Assembly (NCBI RefSeq): GCF_004345605.1
Contig: NZ_SLVY01000005.1
Coordinates: forward strand, 124,001-188,000
Direction of reading: 5' to 3'
DNA: 64,000 nucleotides
Origin: Rhodococcus sp. SMB37
Lineage (GTDB): Bacteria > Actinomycetota > Actinomycetes > Mycobacteriales > Mycobacteriaceae
The translations under genes were made by a program, and so were the position numbers. Each line of letters begins with the position of its first letter. Position 1 is the first letter of the stretch. Shown here in pieces: positions 13,402 to 23,281 of the stretch. The notes beneath the pieces are model-generated. The model saw only the letters and a list, made by a program, of their open reading frames with translations. It searched no databases and was not told where the DNA came from.

Positions 13402-13422
13402 GCCTCAAAGAAACCTTGAGGC
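13402..13422 (-). terminator. Small hairpin upstream of rpoB, possible mce operon terminator
   Basis: Arms GCCTCAA (13402-13408) and TTGAGGC (13416-13422) with a 7-base loop, about 125 bases beyond the last mas gene of the mce operon and just upstream of the candidate rpoB promoter. It is short and only moderately GC-rich, so it may be a weak terminator or simply structure. Confidence 0.3.
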
Positions 13423-13545
13423 GACGTCACGGAGTCGGTATCGCACAGGCGTACCGATAGAGTGACGTCTCCCGTCGTTCTCGTCAAGAGTCACCGGTCC
13501 CCGGTGTCACACCCGCAACGCGACCACCGGCCTGGCACGACGGGC

Positions 13546-14409
13546 CTACTGATCACGGATCTCCGAGACCAGCCAGCGGCCATCCGCCTTCTCCATTCGC
13601 ACCAGCAACGGCGCTGCCGCACTTCCCTGCGCCACTCCGTCACCGGTCGCGCTGACGTTGATGTACGCAGCGACCTCGGCGTGGGACTCATCGATCATCC
13701 GTGCACCGATATGCGCCACATTCACTTCCGTCACGGTGCGGGTCTGTACCGCGGCATCCTTGGTGACCTGCGCGGTCGAGTCGAATTCCGCGCGGCGTTC
13801 GTCTGTGAGCAGTTCGCGGATTTCGGCGAAATCCTCGTCGATCGTCTCGAAGTTGTACCCGTGCATCGCCTCGATCGCGTGCGCGGCAGCTTCGGTCACC
13901 GCAGCGGTCGTTCCCTGGTCGACCCACGCGATATTGCTGTCCGATGCTCCGGGTCGAAAGGCCGCCACCACCGCGAGCGCACCCAGCACCACGGCGACCG
14001 CTGCCACCGCGAGTACCGGCATCCAACTCGATCCCGATCGTTTCTCGTCAACGGCCGTCTCATCCGGCCCGGCGGCCGCATGCGGTTCGGCCTCCTTACT
14101 CAGCGGGACCGGCGTATGGGGCTCGGTCTTCTCGTCCGGCTCCACCCTCTCGTCGGACTCCGCCCTCTCGTCCGACTCGGCCTTCTCCTCGACGCCGCCC
14201 GACCGGCCGGAGCCGACCGCACTGCCTGAGCCCTCGGGGGCAGGGCCGGACGAGTCGGCCTCGTCGACCTGGTCGACTGAGTCGGATTCACTACTGGGAG
14301 AAACCGGGCTCGGTGTGACCGGACCGGCGTTCGACTCGGTCCGACGGGACGCGCCGGCGATCTTCGGTCGACGGCGCGGCGGCCCGGAGTTGCGGCGCTG
14401 CGGTGGCAC
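13546..14409 (-). CDS. Mce-associated membrane protein (second mas gene)
   Basis: A 287-residue protein. Residues 1-125 are a charged, low-complexity cytoplasmic region with repeated SDER/PDEK units. A single membrane helix follows at about 133-153 (WMPVLAVAAVAVVLGALAVV). The extracytoplasmic domain at 160-287 has the NTF2/Mas-like pattern of mycobacterial Mce-associated proteins, including a conserved VNVAHIGARMIDESHAEV-type segment and the closing DGRWLVSEIRDQ. Mas proteins are thought to stabilise the Mce lipid importer. It starts with GTG, 73 bases after the first mas gene, and is the last gene of the operon before rpoB. The family assignment comes from topology, C-terminal pattern and context. 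Confidence 0.75.
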   Translation of the reverse strand: MPPQRRNSGPPRRRPKIAGASRRTESNAGPVTPSPVSPSSESDSVDQVDEADSSGPAPEGSGSAVGSGRSGGVEEKAESDERAESDERVEPDEKTEPHTPVPLSKEAEPHAAAGPDETAVDEKRSGSSWMPVLAVAAVAVVLGALAVVAAFRPGASDSNIAWVDQGTTAAVTEAAAHAIEAMHGYNFETIDEDFAEIRELLTDERRAEFDSTAQVTKDAAVQTRTVTEVNVAHIGARMIDESHAEVAAYINVSATGDGVAQGSAAAPLLVRMEKADGRWLVSEIRDQ

Positions 14410-14482
14410 TAGACGTTCTCCTTCGTCGGCTCGCTACTACTGCTGTTCGAGCCGTCACTGCTGGTCGACAAGTTGTTGCAGG

Positions 14483-15121
14483 TCACGGTGTCGCGGCACC
14501 CTCTGGTACAGATTCTGCGGGCGCAGGTTCGGCCGGCGCAGGTTCGGCCGGCACAGGTTCAGCAGGCGCAGCACCTTCCGGCGCTGGCTGTGCACCCGGG
14601 GCCGGGCCCTCCTCCATCCCGACCGACCCGAGCGGCTCGATCGTCACCGCTTTCCAGACGTCGCCGTCCTTCGCCATCGAGGCGTTCACCGAGACCTTGT
14701 TGACGGTGAAGTACTCGGGTGTGGTCGTGCGCACCGCGAGCACGACGAGCGCCTTCGCCTGATCGTCGTCGGTGTTCAGTTCGGTCAACGACCCGAAGAG
14801 CACCTCCGCCGACATGCTCGTGCCGGTCGCGGCGACCTGGTCGCGGATCTGCTGCTCGGTCGCAGCGAGATCGTTGCGCAACGCGTCACCGGTGATCGAC
14901 GAGCGCATATTGTCGAGCGAGGCATCGACATTCTGTGCATCGACACTGTTGAGGTTGATCGCCGCCTGGAACGCTCCCGCCAGCGCAGCATCGCGCGTGT
15001 CGGCCACCGAACGATCGACGATCAGTGCCTTCGCCCATCCGAATCCGAACCACGCGACAGCCACGAAGGCGACCACCGCCAATGCGCTCACGATCGACAG
15101 GGCGACGGTTCTTGCTCTCAC
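14483..15121 (-). CDS. Mce-associated membrane protein (first mas gene)
   Basis: A 212-residue protein with an uncleaved N-terminal membrane helix (about 6-28) and an extracytoplasmic Mas-like domain at 35-170. The C-terminal 45 residues are a Pro/Ala/Glu tail made of repeated PAEP units (APAEPVPAEPAPAEPAPAES), encoded by an imperfect 15-base repeat around 14519-14575. Such tails are likely extended cell-wall spacers. It follows mceF by 20 bases and is followed by a second mas gene, the usual order mceF-mas-mas. The start is a GTG at 15121. The exact role of Mas proteins is not settled. Confidence 0.75.
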   Translation of the reverse strand: MRARTVALSIVSALAVVAFVAVAWFGFGWAKALIVDRSVADTRDAALAGAFQAAINLNSVDAQNVDASLDNMRSSITGDALRNDLAATEQQIRDQVAATGTSMSAEVLFGSLTELNTDDDQAKALVVLAVRTTTPEYFTVNKVSVNASMAKDGDVWKAVTIEPLGSVGMEEGPAPGAQPAPEGAAPAEPVPAEPAPAEPAPAESVPEGAATP

Positions 15122-15141
15122 TCCAATAACCTACTCACTGC

Positions 15142-16389
15142 TCACTTCGGGGTGACTCCGAGAAGCGGCGCCAACTGCGTCGCCACCGGATTCAGATTGA
15201 GCTTGTCGGGGTCCTTCTTCGGTGTGAAATCCCACGGCTGGATGGTCGCAGGATCGGCGAACACGATCCGGTTCGCGCTGCGCACGCCGGTCACGCTTCC
15301 CTGCGGTGCCTCACACGAAGCCTCCGTGTTGAACGGGAAGTCCTGCGCGTGATCATCGAAGTTCGGGTTCTCCGCGCGCATCTGCTCGATGATCTCGTGG
15401 GTTCCCTCGTATCCGAGCGTGCACGACGGCGGGTTGTTCGTCTCCAGCACGATGCCCTGCCTCACCGTACCGTCGCCCGGCGCCACCGTTCCGGCGCTGG
15501 CTGCCACGGCCGGAAGGAACGCCAGCAGCGGTTGCAGTGCAATCGCCTGAGGTGCGAGGGTCTCGCCGAGCGCGGCGAGGTTGGTCAGGTTTGCAGTCAG
15601 TCCCGGACCCGAATCTGCGACCAGCCGGTTCAGCTCATCGCTCGCGGACGTTCCGGTCTCGATGAGCCGGCGGATGTCGGGGTCGCTGTCGCGCAGTTGC
15701 GCGGTGATGAGGTCGAGATCGGAGCTGAATTGCATGATTGCGGACGACTGCTCGGACTGGGTGTCGAGCACGGTCCGGCTGTCACGGATCAACGTGACGG
15801 TCTGCGGTAGGAATTCGACACCCGAGTCGCTGAGCTGCGCGAGCGAATCGACGAGAACCTGCAGTTCGTCGCCGCGGCCGTCGAAAGCGGCGCCGAGTTC
15901 GGTGACCACCGTGTGCAGCGCATCCGTCGGAACCGACCGTGTCAGTTCGTTCGTGCTCACCAGCAGGTCTTCGACGGGCACCGGAAGGTCGTCGACCGTA
16001 GATTCGATGACCGAACCGTCCACGAGATACGGACCTTCATCGGTGTCCGGCCGCAAATCGACGTACTGCTCGCCGATCGCCGAGCGATTCGCGACCACGG
16101 CCCGAGCCGACGCAGGAATCTTCGGCGCGCCGTCATCGAGTTTCAATTCGACGTCGATGCCCTCGCTGGTCAGCGAGAGGGTGCCCACCCGACCGACCGG
16201 GACGCCCCGATAAGTGACTTCCGCATTCTTGAATACACCACCCGAACTGGGGAATCGGGCGTTGACGGTGTATTGGCCGAAGCCCATGAGATTGTCCAGC
16301 CGGACGTAGCGGGCGCCGACGTACACCACGCCGAGCAGCGCGATGACGACGAATGCCACGAGCTGAATCCTCACCAGTCGCGATCTCAT
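15142..16389 (-). CDS. mceF: Mce family protein F
   Basis: A 415-residue MlaD/Mce-domain protein. An N-terminal membrane anchor (RIQLVAFVVIALLGVVYVG, about 7-26) is followed by the single MlaD beta-barrel domain at about 38-115 (YTVNARFPSSGGVFKNAEVTYR start, NRSAIGEQYVDL end) and a long helical region at 130-300, which in Mce proteins builds the periplasm-spanning tunnel. The C-terminus is soluble and contains two cysteines. As the sixth subunit of an MceABCDEF hexamer it should help carry lipids between the outer mycomembrane side and the YrbE permease. Its start overlaps mceE by ATGA. Confidence 0.92.
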   Translation of the reverse strand: MRSRLVRIQLVAFVVIALLGVVYVGARYVRLDNLMGFGQYTVNARFPSSGGVFKNAEVTYRGVPVGRVGTLSLTSEGIDVELKLDDGAPKIPASARAVVANRSAIGEQYVDLRPDTDEGPYLVDGSVIESTVDDLPVPVEDLLVSTNELTRSVPTDALHTVVTELGAAFDGRGDELQVLVDSLAQLSDSGVEFLPQTVTLIRDSRTVLDTQSEQSSAIMQFSSDLDLITAQLRDSDPDIRRLIETGTSASDELNRLVADSGPGLTANLTNLAALGETLAPQAIALQPLLAFLPAVAASAGTVAPGDGTVRQGIVLETNNPPSCTLGYEGTHEIIEQMRAENPNFDDHAQDFPFNTEASCEAPQGSVTGVRSANRIVFADPATIQPWDFTPKKDPDKLNLNPVATQLAPLLGVTPK

Positions 16390-17720
16390 CGGTCACCCCC
16401 GATTCCGAGCTGATCCATCAGGCCCTCCAGCGGATTGGGCGGCGGGGGCGGTGCGGGCGCACGCTGTGAGCCGGCCTCACCGAGGCCGGGAATTTCGATC
16501 CCTTCCGGCAGCACGACACCTTCGGGAAGAGTCAGGAGGTCGGGGAACGTCGGAGCGGGAAGTAGCGGCAGCAACGACACCGTCGGCCACCCCACGTGCG
16601 GTCCGTTTCCGTCGTAGTACGGGTTGGACGGGTCGATGACAGGCTTCGGATTCCCGAACTTCGGCTGCCGATACACGGGCTCTCCCTGGCCCACGCCGAG
16701 CGAGGCGAGGGCGTCGCCGATCTGCAGGTCGACGATGAGGAACAGGTTCATGGATCCGCCCACGATGATGTCCTCGACGCTGTCCGGGAACGGCACCGTC
16801 GGGACGAACGCCAAGGACTGCACGAGATCATCTCCCGACGCAGCGAGCGCCTGAAGAGTCGGACGCAGCGCAAGCAGGTCGGCGATGAGATCGTCCTTGG
16901 ACTGATCGAGAATGTCCGTGCCGGCCGTTCCCAGCCGATCGAGCTGCACCAGGAGTTGCGTGAGCTCCGGTCGCTGTTGCTCGAGGACCTCTGTCGCCAC
17001 GGGTAGGTCGTCGAGGATCGCGGCGACCTGATCGTTCTGAGCTGCGACCCGTTCGGACAGCGCGTCGAGTCCATCGATCGCGCGGGTGATGTCGTCTCGC
17101 TGCTGATCGAGTCCGGTGATGAGGGATTCGGCCTCCTCGATGAGGCTGCGCGTCGTGCCCTCACGACCGTCGAATGCCGTCGACAACTCTTCGATCACCG
17201 GGGCGAGCTGACCGACACCGCCGCCGTTGAGCAGCAACGACAGGGCTCCGAGCACCGGTTCGATCTCCGTCGCGTGCCGTGTCCGTTCGAGGGGAATGGT
17301 GGCGCCATCCACGAGTTCGCCCGCCGCAGGCTCGTCCGACGGCGGCGCGAGCTGCACGAACTTCTCGCCCAGCAGACTGCTCTGCTCGACGACGGCGAAC
17401 GTGTTGGCGGGCAGGTCCGCCGCCGAGTTGAGGACGATCTCGACATCAGCGGTCCATCCCTCCCCCGCCACGTTGATCGACTGGACGCGACCCATCGGCA
17501 CGCCGTCGACCTTGACGGTCGACTGCGGCACCAAATCGAGGACGTCGTCGAATTCGATGCTGACGTGGATCGGATCGTCGCCGAGATCGGCGCCGCCGGG
17601 CAGCGGAACATCGTAGATGCCACCGCAACCCGAGATCGTCACCGCGACGACACATGCCCCCACACCGACGAGCGTCGAACGCGGCAGGTTCCTCCGGCCA
17701 TGGGCCACCGTGCGCCTCAC
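16386..17720 (-). CDS. mceE: Mce family lipoprotein E
   Basis: A 444-residue Mce subunit made as a lipoprotein: signal residues 1-31 end in the lipobox ISGC with Cys32 as the lipidated residue. This is the normal feature of the fifth mce gene (LprK/LprL-like). The MlaD domain spans about 48-125 and ends with [14 protein letters not shown] long helical tunnel segment follows, and the C-terminal 40 residues are Pro-rich (PAPPPPPNP). Overlaps with both neighbours (4 bases each) indicate translational coupling within the mce operon. Confidence 0.93.
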   Translation of the reverse strand: MRRTVAHGRRNLPRSTLVGVGACVVAVTISGCGGIYDVPLPGGADLGDDPIHVSIEFDDVLDLVPQSTVKVDGVPMGRVQSINVAGEGWTADVEIVLNSAADLPANTFAVVEQSSLLGEKFVQLAPPSDEPAAGELVDGATIPLERTRHATEIEPVLGALSLLLNGGGVGQLAPVIEELSTAFDGREGTTRSLIEEAESLITGLDQQRDDITRAIDGLDALSERVAAQNDQVAAILDDLPVATEVLEQQRPELTQLLVQLDRLGTAGTDILDQSKDDLIADLLALRPTLQALAASGDDLVQSLAFVPTVPFPDSVEDIIVGGSMNLFLIVDLQIGDALASLGVGQGEPVYRQPKFGNPKPVIDPSNPYYDGNGPHVGWPTVSLLPLLPAPTFPDLLTLPEGVVLPEGIEIPGLGEAGSQRAPAPPPPPNPLEGLMDQLGIGGDR

Positions 17721-18979
17721 TGGCCGCCCCCCTCTCCGCTCACGTCCAGCCGCGGCGACACGACCCCCGGCACCGTGCCCGGGACGACCTGCCGCTGGAT
17801 GTTCTCACCGCTCATGATCCCGAACGGCAGGATGAGGTCCGGCGACCTCGTGTCCTCGGTGATCTGCCCCATGATGTCGCCGCAGCGGTCGATCACGGGC
17901 TGCATCTGCCGTCCCAGCGCTTCGAATTCGGGGTCGCCGGGCATCAGCTTGCCCACGTCGATCAGCTTGCAGAGGACCGCGGCGGGATCCTCCAGCTCAG
18001 GCAGAACCAGGCGCGACGACAGCGAACCCGATTCCGCGTCGTACGAGTTGACGAGGTTACTCACCGCGAGCGGCAGCAGAGTCAAAGAATCCACGAGGGA
18101 CTGACGATTGTTCGCCAGGTTCTCCGTGACAGGAACCAAGGCGTCGACGTTGTCCTTGACCGCGTCCTGGTTGTCGCGCACGAACGTCGTGACGTCCCCG
18201 AGGGTCATGGAAAGCTGCTGGAGCGCCTCACCGAGGTTCTGGCGTTCCCCTGCGAGGAAGCCCGACAGGTCGGCGAGCTGAGTGTTGAACTGCCGTACCT
18301 GCTGGTCGTTGGCCGCGAGCGCACTCACGAAGACCTGCAGGTTCTCGATGGTCCCGAAGAGATCACCGCGCGATTCGTTGAGTGTGCGAGCGGCAGCGGA
18401 CAACTCGTCGATGCTCTGCCCGAGAGCCGCACCGTTGCCTTCGAGGTTCTCGGCTCCGACCTCCACGAAATCGGTCAGCGCACCGTTGGCGTTCGCGCCC
18501 TCCGGCCCGAGTGCGCGGGCCAGTTCGTCGATGCTCGCATACAGTTCGTCGACCTCGACGGGAGTGGCCGTGCGCTCGAGATCGATGACGGCGCCGTTGC
18601 TCATCTTCTCGCCACCGGAGTAGGCGGGGGTGAGCTGAACGTAACGGTCGGCGACCACGGAAGGCGTGATCTGCACTGCCCTGGCGTCTGCCGGGATGTC
18701 CACCCCGCGATTGACGCGCATGTCGACCTTGACGAGCTCTCCCTGAGGTTCGACCGAGGTGACGCTGCCGACCTCGACACCGAGAACCCGGACGTCGGAT
18801 CCTTCGTAGATACCGACGGCCTTGTCGAAATAGGCAGTGACCGTTGTCGTTCCAGCACGTGTGAACACCCACCACAACGCACCGACGACCACGAGCGCCG
18901 CAGCCACTGCGAGAGCAATGAGCGCAATGCGCCTTCGACCGCCCTGTTTCGGGGAATCGGCGTTTTCTGCGTGTGCCAT
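17717..18979 (-). CDS. mceD: Mce family protein D
   Basis: A 420-residue Mce subunit. A basic stretch GGRRR at 13-17 precedes the anchor helix (about 18-39). The MlaD domain starts with [20 protein letters not shown] and ends with [11 protein letters not shown] helical tunnel region covers about 140-310, and a soluble tail follows. Position four in the operon and the domain pattern identify it. Its ATG overlaps the mceC stop by one base and its stop overlaps the mceE start by four. Confidence 0.93.
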   Translation of the reverse strand: MAHAENADSPKQGGRRRIALIALAVAAALVVVGALWWVFTRAGTTTVTAYFDKAVGIYEGSDVRVLGVEVGSVTSVEPQGELVKVDMRVNRGVDIPADARAVQITPSVVADRYVQLTPAYSGGEKMSNGAVIDLERTATPVEVDELYASIDELARALGPEGANANGALTDFVEVGAENLEGNGAALGQSIDELSAAARTLNESRGDLFGTIENLQVFVSALAANDQQVRQFNTQLADLSGFLAGERQNLGEALQQLSMTLGDVTTFVRDNQDAVKDNVDALVPVTENLANNRQSLVDSLTLLPLAVSNLVNSYDAESGSLSSRLVLPELEDPAAVLCKLIDVGKLMPGDPEFEALGRQMQPVIDRCGDIMGQITEDTRSPDLILPFGIMSGENIQRQVVPGTVPGVVSPRLDVSGEGGGQ

Positions 18980-19977
18980 CAGTTCCCCTCTCCCAGGGTG
19001 CGACCCGGCTCGCGGTATCCCGGAATCTCGGGCAGACCCGGCGGCGTCAGATTCACGACCACCTGGTCGAACCAGCGCCCGTTGCCGACGACGTTGGCAT
19101 ACAGACGCACGAACGGCTCATACAGCTTCATCGCCCTGTCGAGGTTGTCGTTGTTGTCCTGCAGGATCTGCACGACGCCCCGCAGGTTCTCGAGGGCAGG
19201 ACCGATCTGTTCCTGGTTCTCGACCACCAGCGCCGAGAGCTCCGTCGAGAGCCTCTTCGTCCCGTCGAGCAGCTGCGAGATGGCCTGCTGACGGTTGTTG
19301 AGCTCGGTGATCAGCAGTGCTCCGTCGCTGAGCAGACGATTGAACTCGGTGTTCCGGTCGGCAAGGATCTGCGACACGTTGCCCGTTGCTTCGAGGAGCC
19401 GCTTGAGTTCCTTGTCGCGGCTCGCGATCGTCTCCGACAACCTACTCACGCCGTCGAGTGACGCGCGGATGTCGTCGGGGGTCTCGGAGAATGCGCTAGC
19501 CAGGGTCTCGAAACTCGTTGCGAGCTGGTCGGAGTCGATGTCACCGAGCGTCGTGGCCGCGGACGAGAACGCCTCGATCACGTCGTACGGCGAGACCGTG
19601 CGGTCCAGCGGAATCCGGTCGTCCGGGTCGAGGACCTCGGCGCCACTCGGGTTCAGCGCGAGGTACTTCTGTCCCAAGATCGTCTTGATCTGGATCGAGG
19701 CCGACGTGTTGTCGCCGACCCACGCATCCTGAACCCGGAAGGACACGACGACGCGATCACCTTCGAGTTCGACGGCGCTGACGGTGCCGACCTTGACGCC
19801 GGCGATGCGGACCTCGTTGGTGGGCTTGAGCCCTGCAGCCTCACTGAACTCGGCCTTATACGTCGCCCCGGCACCGATGATCGGCAGCGAATCGAGAAAG
19901 AATGCGGACAGTGTCGCCAGCAGAATCACGACGATGCCCAGGGCACCGGCGGCTGCCGGACTGCGGCGTTTACTCAT
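18979..19977 (-). CDS. mceC: Mce family protein C
   Basis: About 332 residues from the ATG at 19977 ([11 protein letters not shown]), which overlaps the mceB stop as ATGA. The frame is open further upstream, but that part lies within mceB. An anchor helix is at about 11-31, the MlaD domain at 36-115 ([22 protein letters not shown] to [10 protein letters not shown]) and the rest is helical. It lacks the long Pro-rich tails of some mycobacterial MceC proteins. Predicted third subunit of the hetero-hexameric lipid tunnel. Confidence 0.93.
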   Translation of the reverse strand: MSKRRSPAAAGALGIVVILLATLSAFFLDSLPIIGAGATYKAEFSEAAGLKPTNEVRIAGVKVGTVSAVELEGDRVVVSFRVQDAWVGDNTSASIQIKTILGQKYLALNPSGAEVLDPDDRIPLDRTVSPYDVIEAFSSAATTLGDIDSDQLATSFETLASAFSETPDDIRASLDGVSRLSETIASRDKELKRLLEATGNVSQILADRNTEFNRLLSDGALLITELNNRQQAISQLLDGTKRLSTELSALVVENQEQIGPALENLRGVVQILQDNNDNLDRAMKLYEPFVRLYANVVGNGRWFDQVVVNLTPPGLPEIPGYREPGRTLGEGN

Positions 19978-21053
19978 CGTCCCTGCAACTCCTGCATCCC
20001 GTCCTGCGTGCATCGCTGCGCCGCATTCGTATAGATGGGCTGGTTCACGGTGGGTAGCCCTGTGGGGAGGTTCAGGTAGGGCACCGAACCGGGCCCGGCG
20101 ATGATGTCGATACCGCACAGGTAGAACTGGAACCACGACCCGTAGCTGGCGACACGGCCGAGCTTCTCGAGCTTGACGGGCAGGTTGGCGAGCACATCGT
20201 TCACCTCACCGCTGTTCGCGTTGAGATTGCCGGTCAGCTCGTCCAGCGCGGTGATCGACTGGGTGACCGACGAGCGAGTCGGCTCCAACACGTCCGCCAC
20301 CGCATCGGTCAGGCCCGCGAGGGACTGCACCGACGAACCCACCGTGTCGCGATCCGCAGCGAGACCACTGACGAGTGCCTGGGTGTTCACCAGAAGCGAG
20401 TCCAGTTGTTCGTCGCGCTCGTCGATCGTGGTGAGGACGGTGTTCAGGTTGTCGATGACGGCACCGATCACCGCGTCCTTGTCGGCGATCGTGTTCGTCA
20501 GGCTTGCAGTGCTGCGCACGAGATCGTCGATCGTGCCCGTTTCACCTTGGAAAACCTGAATGATCTGGAACGACAGCTTGTTGACGTCGTCGGCGCTGAG
20601 CGTCTGGAACAGTGGGCGGAACCCGTCGAACAGCGTTGTGAGGTTGACAGCCGGCCTCGTCCGTTCGATGGGGATGGTCTCCCCTTCAGTCATGCGCAGG
20701 CCCTGGTCTCCCTCGCCCTGCCCCAGCGCGATGTAGCGCTGACCGACCAGATTGCGGAAGCGCAGGGCTGCGGTCGATGTCGCAGGAAGCCAGTCGCGCT
20801 GATCGAGTGAGAACGTCACGCGGGCCTCGCGTTCGTTGACGATCGCGATGTCGTCGACCTGTCCGACCTTGACACCGGCGATACGCACGTCGTCGCCCTC
20901 GTTGAGTGAGGTCACGTCGGAGAACACGGCATGGAACTTCGTTCCTCCTCGTCCTCCGACGCTCGCGATCGTGGCAGCGAGGACACCGGTCGCGAGGATG
21001 GTGACCACGGCGAACACGATCAGTTTGATCAGTGGTGAAGCGAGACCTCTCAC
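19974..21053 (-). CDS. mceB: Mce family protein B
   Basis: About 359 residues from the GTG at 21053 (VRGLASPLIKLIVF), chosen because GTGA overlaps the mceA stop exactly as the other genes in this operon do. An upstream extension in the same frame would lie inside mceA. An anchor helix is at 8-30. The MlaD domain runs from about FHAVFSDVTSLNEGDDVRIAG to RNLVGQRYIAL. The helical region follows, and the C-terminus contains two cysteines near GIDIIAG and AAQRCTQDG. Predicted second subunit of the Mce hexamer. Confidence 0.93.
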   Translation of the reverse strand: MRGLASPLIKLIVFAVVTILATGVLAATIASVGGRGGTKFHAVFSDVTSLNEGDDVRIAGVKVGQVDDIAIVNEREARVTFSLDQRDWLPATSTAALRFRNLVGQRYIALGQGEGDQGLRMTEGETIPIERTRPAVNLTTLFDGFRPLFQTLSADDVNKLSFQIIQVFQGETGTIDDLVRSTASLTNTIADKDAVIGAVIDNLNTVLTTIDERDEQLDSLLVNTQALVSGLAADRDTVGSSVQSLAGLTDAVADVLEPTRSSVTQSITALDELTGNLNANSGEVNDVLANLPVKLEKLGRVASYGSWFQFYLCGIDIIAGPGSVPYLNLPTGLPTVNQPIYTNAAQRCTQDGMQELQGR

Positions 21054-22420
21054 TGAAAGCTCACCTCCGTGCCACGAAGTGCGGGGGCACCCAGCCGTGT
21101 CGTCCACGCCGGGACGTCCTGCGGTGCAATTCCGGTGGCCTGGCCGTAGATCACGTCGAGGGTGTCCTGCTCGGCACGCGAGCCTTCGTACGAGACCGGG
21201 GTCGCGGAGTCGGACCCGGAGAGTCCGATGATGGTGCCCACGTCGTCGGGCACGCCCGAGCCTTCAGGAGCAGGGAACATCGGGATCGATTCGGGGCCCC
21301 GGTTACGGGAGGGCACCTGGTAGGAACCATCGTTGATCGAACCACCGGGGTACTGCGGGAAATGCCGGCCCGGCTCGGTCACCTGGTCGTAGCAGGCGGG
21401 ACCGCGGGTGTCGAGCAGACGCGGTTCGTCCTGATTCGGCAGGTATCGCCCCTTGGGATTGGTGAACTGGATGTTCGCGCGCGCGGCGGGGAACGGGTCG
21501 TCTGCGGCGAGCAGTTCCACCGCGGCGGGCTTGGCTTCGGCGAAACCCCGGAACGTGCACTGGAACGACGGCGAGTACCGAGCGAGCAACTGCAACGCTT
21601 CCTTGGAATCCGCGGCGATGCTGATCAGGGAGTTCGCGTTGGTCTGCAGGAAATCTGCGGTCGACGCGGAGGCGCTGGTCGCGCTGGCCAGCAAGGTCCG
21701 GATCTGGTTCTGCTCCTCGACGATGGTCGTGCCGGTGGTCCGGAGGTTGTCGAGTGCGTTGATGAGATCCGGAGCTGCCTCGGAGTAGGTCTGAGTGAAA
21801 TCGGCGAGTCCGCGCAGGTCTTCCTGCAGCGTCGGTAGTTCCACGTTGACCTCTCGGAAGATCCGCTCGAGGTTGTCGACGGTCCGGCCGAGCGTCTCGC
21901 CTCGACCGCTGAGACCCTGGGCAAGCGCACCGAGGGTGTTCGCGAGGTCCTGCGGTGGAATCGCCTGCAGCAGTGGGAGCAGACCGTCGAGCACCTCGCC
22001 GAGCTCGGTGGTCTTCTCGCTGGTGTCCTGCACGAGAACGTCACCTGCCTGCAGCGAACGGCCGGGATCGTCGGGGATGATCAGCGACACGTACCGCTCA
22101 CCGAAGAGCGTCTTCGGCAGGAGCTGACCCGTTGCGTTGGCCGGGATGAGATCGGCCTGGTTCGGGTCGATCGCGAGGTGCGCGGAAACCTGGTCGCCCG
22201 AGACGCTCGTCGACCGCACCTCCCCCACGATCACACCGCGCACCTTGACGTCGGCGTTCTTGGGCAGTGCGTTGCCGACGCTGTCGGTGAGCAGTTCGAC
22301 CTCGACGACCTTCGTGAAGGCCTTGTTGTAGATCGCGATGGTGCCACCGACGAACAGTGCGAGAACAAGGAAGAAGACCAGACCGAGCACGCGCCGCCGC
22401 AGAGTCGATGTGTCGCTCAT
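21050..22420 (-). CDS. mceA: Mce family protein A
   Basis: About 456 residues from the ATG at 22420 (MSDTSTLRRR), which overlaps the yrbEB stop as ATGA. An anchor helix lies at about 11-32, and the MlaD domain from VEVELLTDSVGNALPKNADV to KTLFGERYVSL. A long helical region extends to about residue 290, and a large soluble C-terminal domain carries a likely Cys pair (FQCTFRG and GPACYDQ). First tunnel subunit. The first mce gene in such operons encodes the protein that, in mycobacterial complexes, contacts the YrbE permease. I cannot tell the cargo. The operon does not carry neighbouring cholesterol genes that would point to an Mce4-type steroid importer. Confidence 0.93.
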   Translation of the reverse strand: MSDTSTLRRRVLGLVFFLVLALFVGGTIAIYNKAFTKVVEVELLTDSVGNALPKNADVKVRGVIVGEVRSTSVSGDQVSAHLAIDPNQADLIPANATGQLLPKTLFGERYVSLIIPDDPGRSLQAGDVLVQDTSEKTTELGEVLDGLLPLLQAIPPQDLANTLGALAQGLSGRGETLGRTVDNLERIFREVNVELPTLQEDLRGLADFTQTYSEAAPDLINALDNLRTTGTTIVEEQNQIRTLLASATSASASTADFLQTNANSLISIAADSKEALQLLARYSPSFQCTFRGFAEAKPAAVELLAADDPFPAARANIQFTNPKGRYLPNQDEPRLLDTRGPACYDQVTEPGRHFPQYPGGSINDGSYQVPSRNRGPESIPMFPAPEGSGVPDDVGTIIGLSGSDSATPVSYEGSRAEQDTLDVIYGQATGIAPQDVPAWTTRLGAPALRGTEVSFQ

Positions 22421-23277
22421 CCGGCCACCCTCACCGTCGTGCTCGTGCCCCAGATCGCAAGACTCAGGAAGAAGTCGAGCACCGCGATGGTGACGATCGC
22501 AGTCCGGACCGCGCGCCCGACGGCCACACCGACGCCCGCGGGTCCGCCGCTCGCGTGGAATCCGTAGTAGCAATGGATGAGGATCAGCACGAACGCGAAT
22601 ACCAGCACTTTCGCGAACGAATAGAGCACGTCCTCCGGTGGGAGGAACAAGTTGAAATAGTGGTCGTACGATCCCGGCGACTGCCCGTTGAACAGGGTGC
22701 TGATCACCCGTGTCATGAGATACGCGGCGAGCAGGCCGACGATGTAGAGGGGAATGACCGCGACGAAGCCCGCGATCATGCGGGTGGTCACGAGGAACGG
22801 CATCGAAGGGACGGCCATCACCTCGAGGGCATCGATCTCCTCGCTGATCCGCATCGCACCGAGCTGGGCCGTGAAACCACAGCCGACGGTCGCCGACAAT
22901 GCGAGGGCCGCGACGATCGGTGCGAGCTCACGCGTGTTGACGTAGGCCGACAGGAAGCCGGTGAGCACCGACGATCCGAGCTGTTCGAGAGCCGCGTACC
23001 CCTGCAGACCCACGACGACGCCGGTGAACCCGGACATCATCGCGATGACGCCGATGGTGCCGCCGATCACGGCCAGGGCGCCACTGCCGAAGGTGACCTC
23101 GGCGAGGAGCCGAAGCACTTCCTTGCGGTAGTGCGTGATCGTGCGCGGAATCCACCCGACCGCCCGCGCGTAGAACGACATCTGCTCGCCGGCGCGGTCG
23201 AGCATGTTCAGTGGTGCACGCAGCACTCTCCGGCCACGGATCAGAACGAGATCCCCGCGACCCTTGGCGATTGTCAT
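22417..23277 (-). CDS. yrbEB: MlaE/YrbE-family ABC permease B
   Basis: A 286-residue integral membrane protein of the MlaE (DUF140) permease family with about five to six helices. The amphipathic N-terminal segment (10-45) leads into the MlaE core, including GFTGVVVGLQGY and the EE-containing coupling loop GAMRISEEIDALEVMAV (about 140-156), the site expected to contact the Mkl ATPase. Pairs with YrbEA to form the permease under the Mce tunnel. It starts with ATG, 4 bases after yrbEA. All essential features seem intact. Confidence 0.95.
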   Translation of the reverse strand: MTIAKGRGDLVLIRGRRVLRAPLNMLDRAGEQMSFYARAVGWIPRTITHYRKEVLRLLAEVTFGSGALAVIGGTIGVIAMMSGFTGVVVGLQGYAALEQLGSSVLTGFLSAYVNTRELAPIVAALALSATVGCGFTAQLGAMRISEEIDALEVMAVPSMPFLVTTRMIAGFVAVIPLYIVGLLAAYLMTRVISTLFNGQSPGSYDHYFNLFLPPEDVLYSFAKVLVFAFVLILIHCYYGFHASGGPAGVGVAVGRAVRTAIVTIAVLDFFLSLAIWGTSTTVRVAG

Positions 23278-23281
23278 CGGT

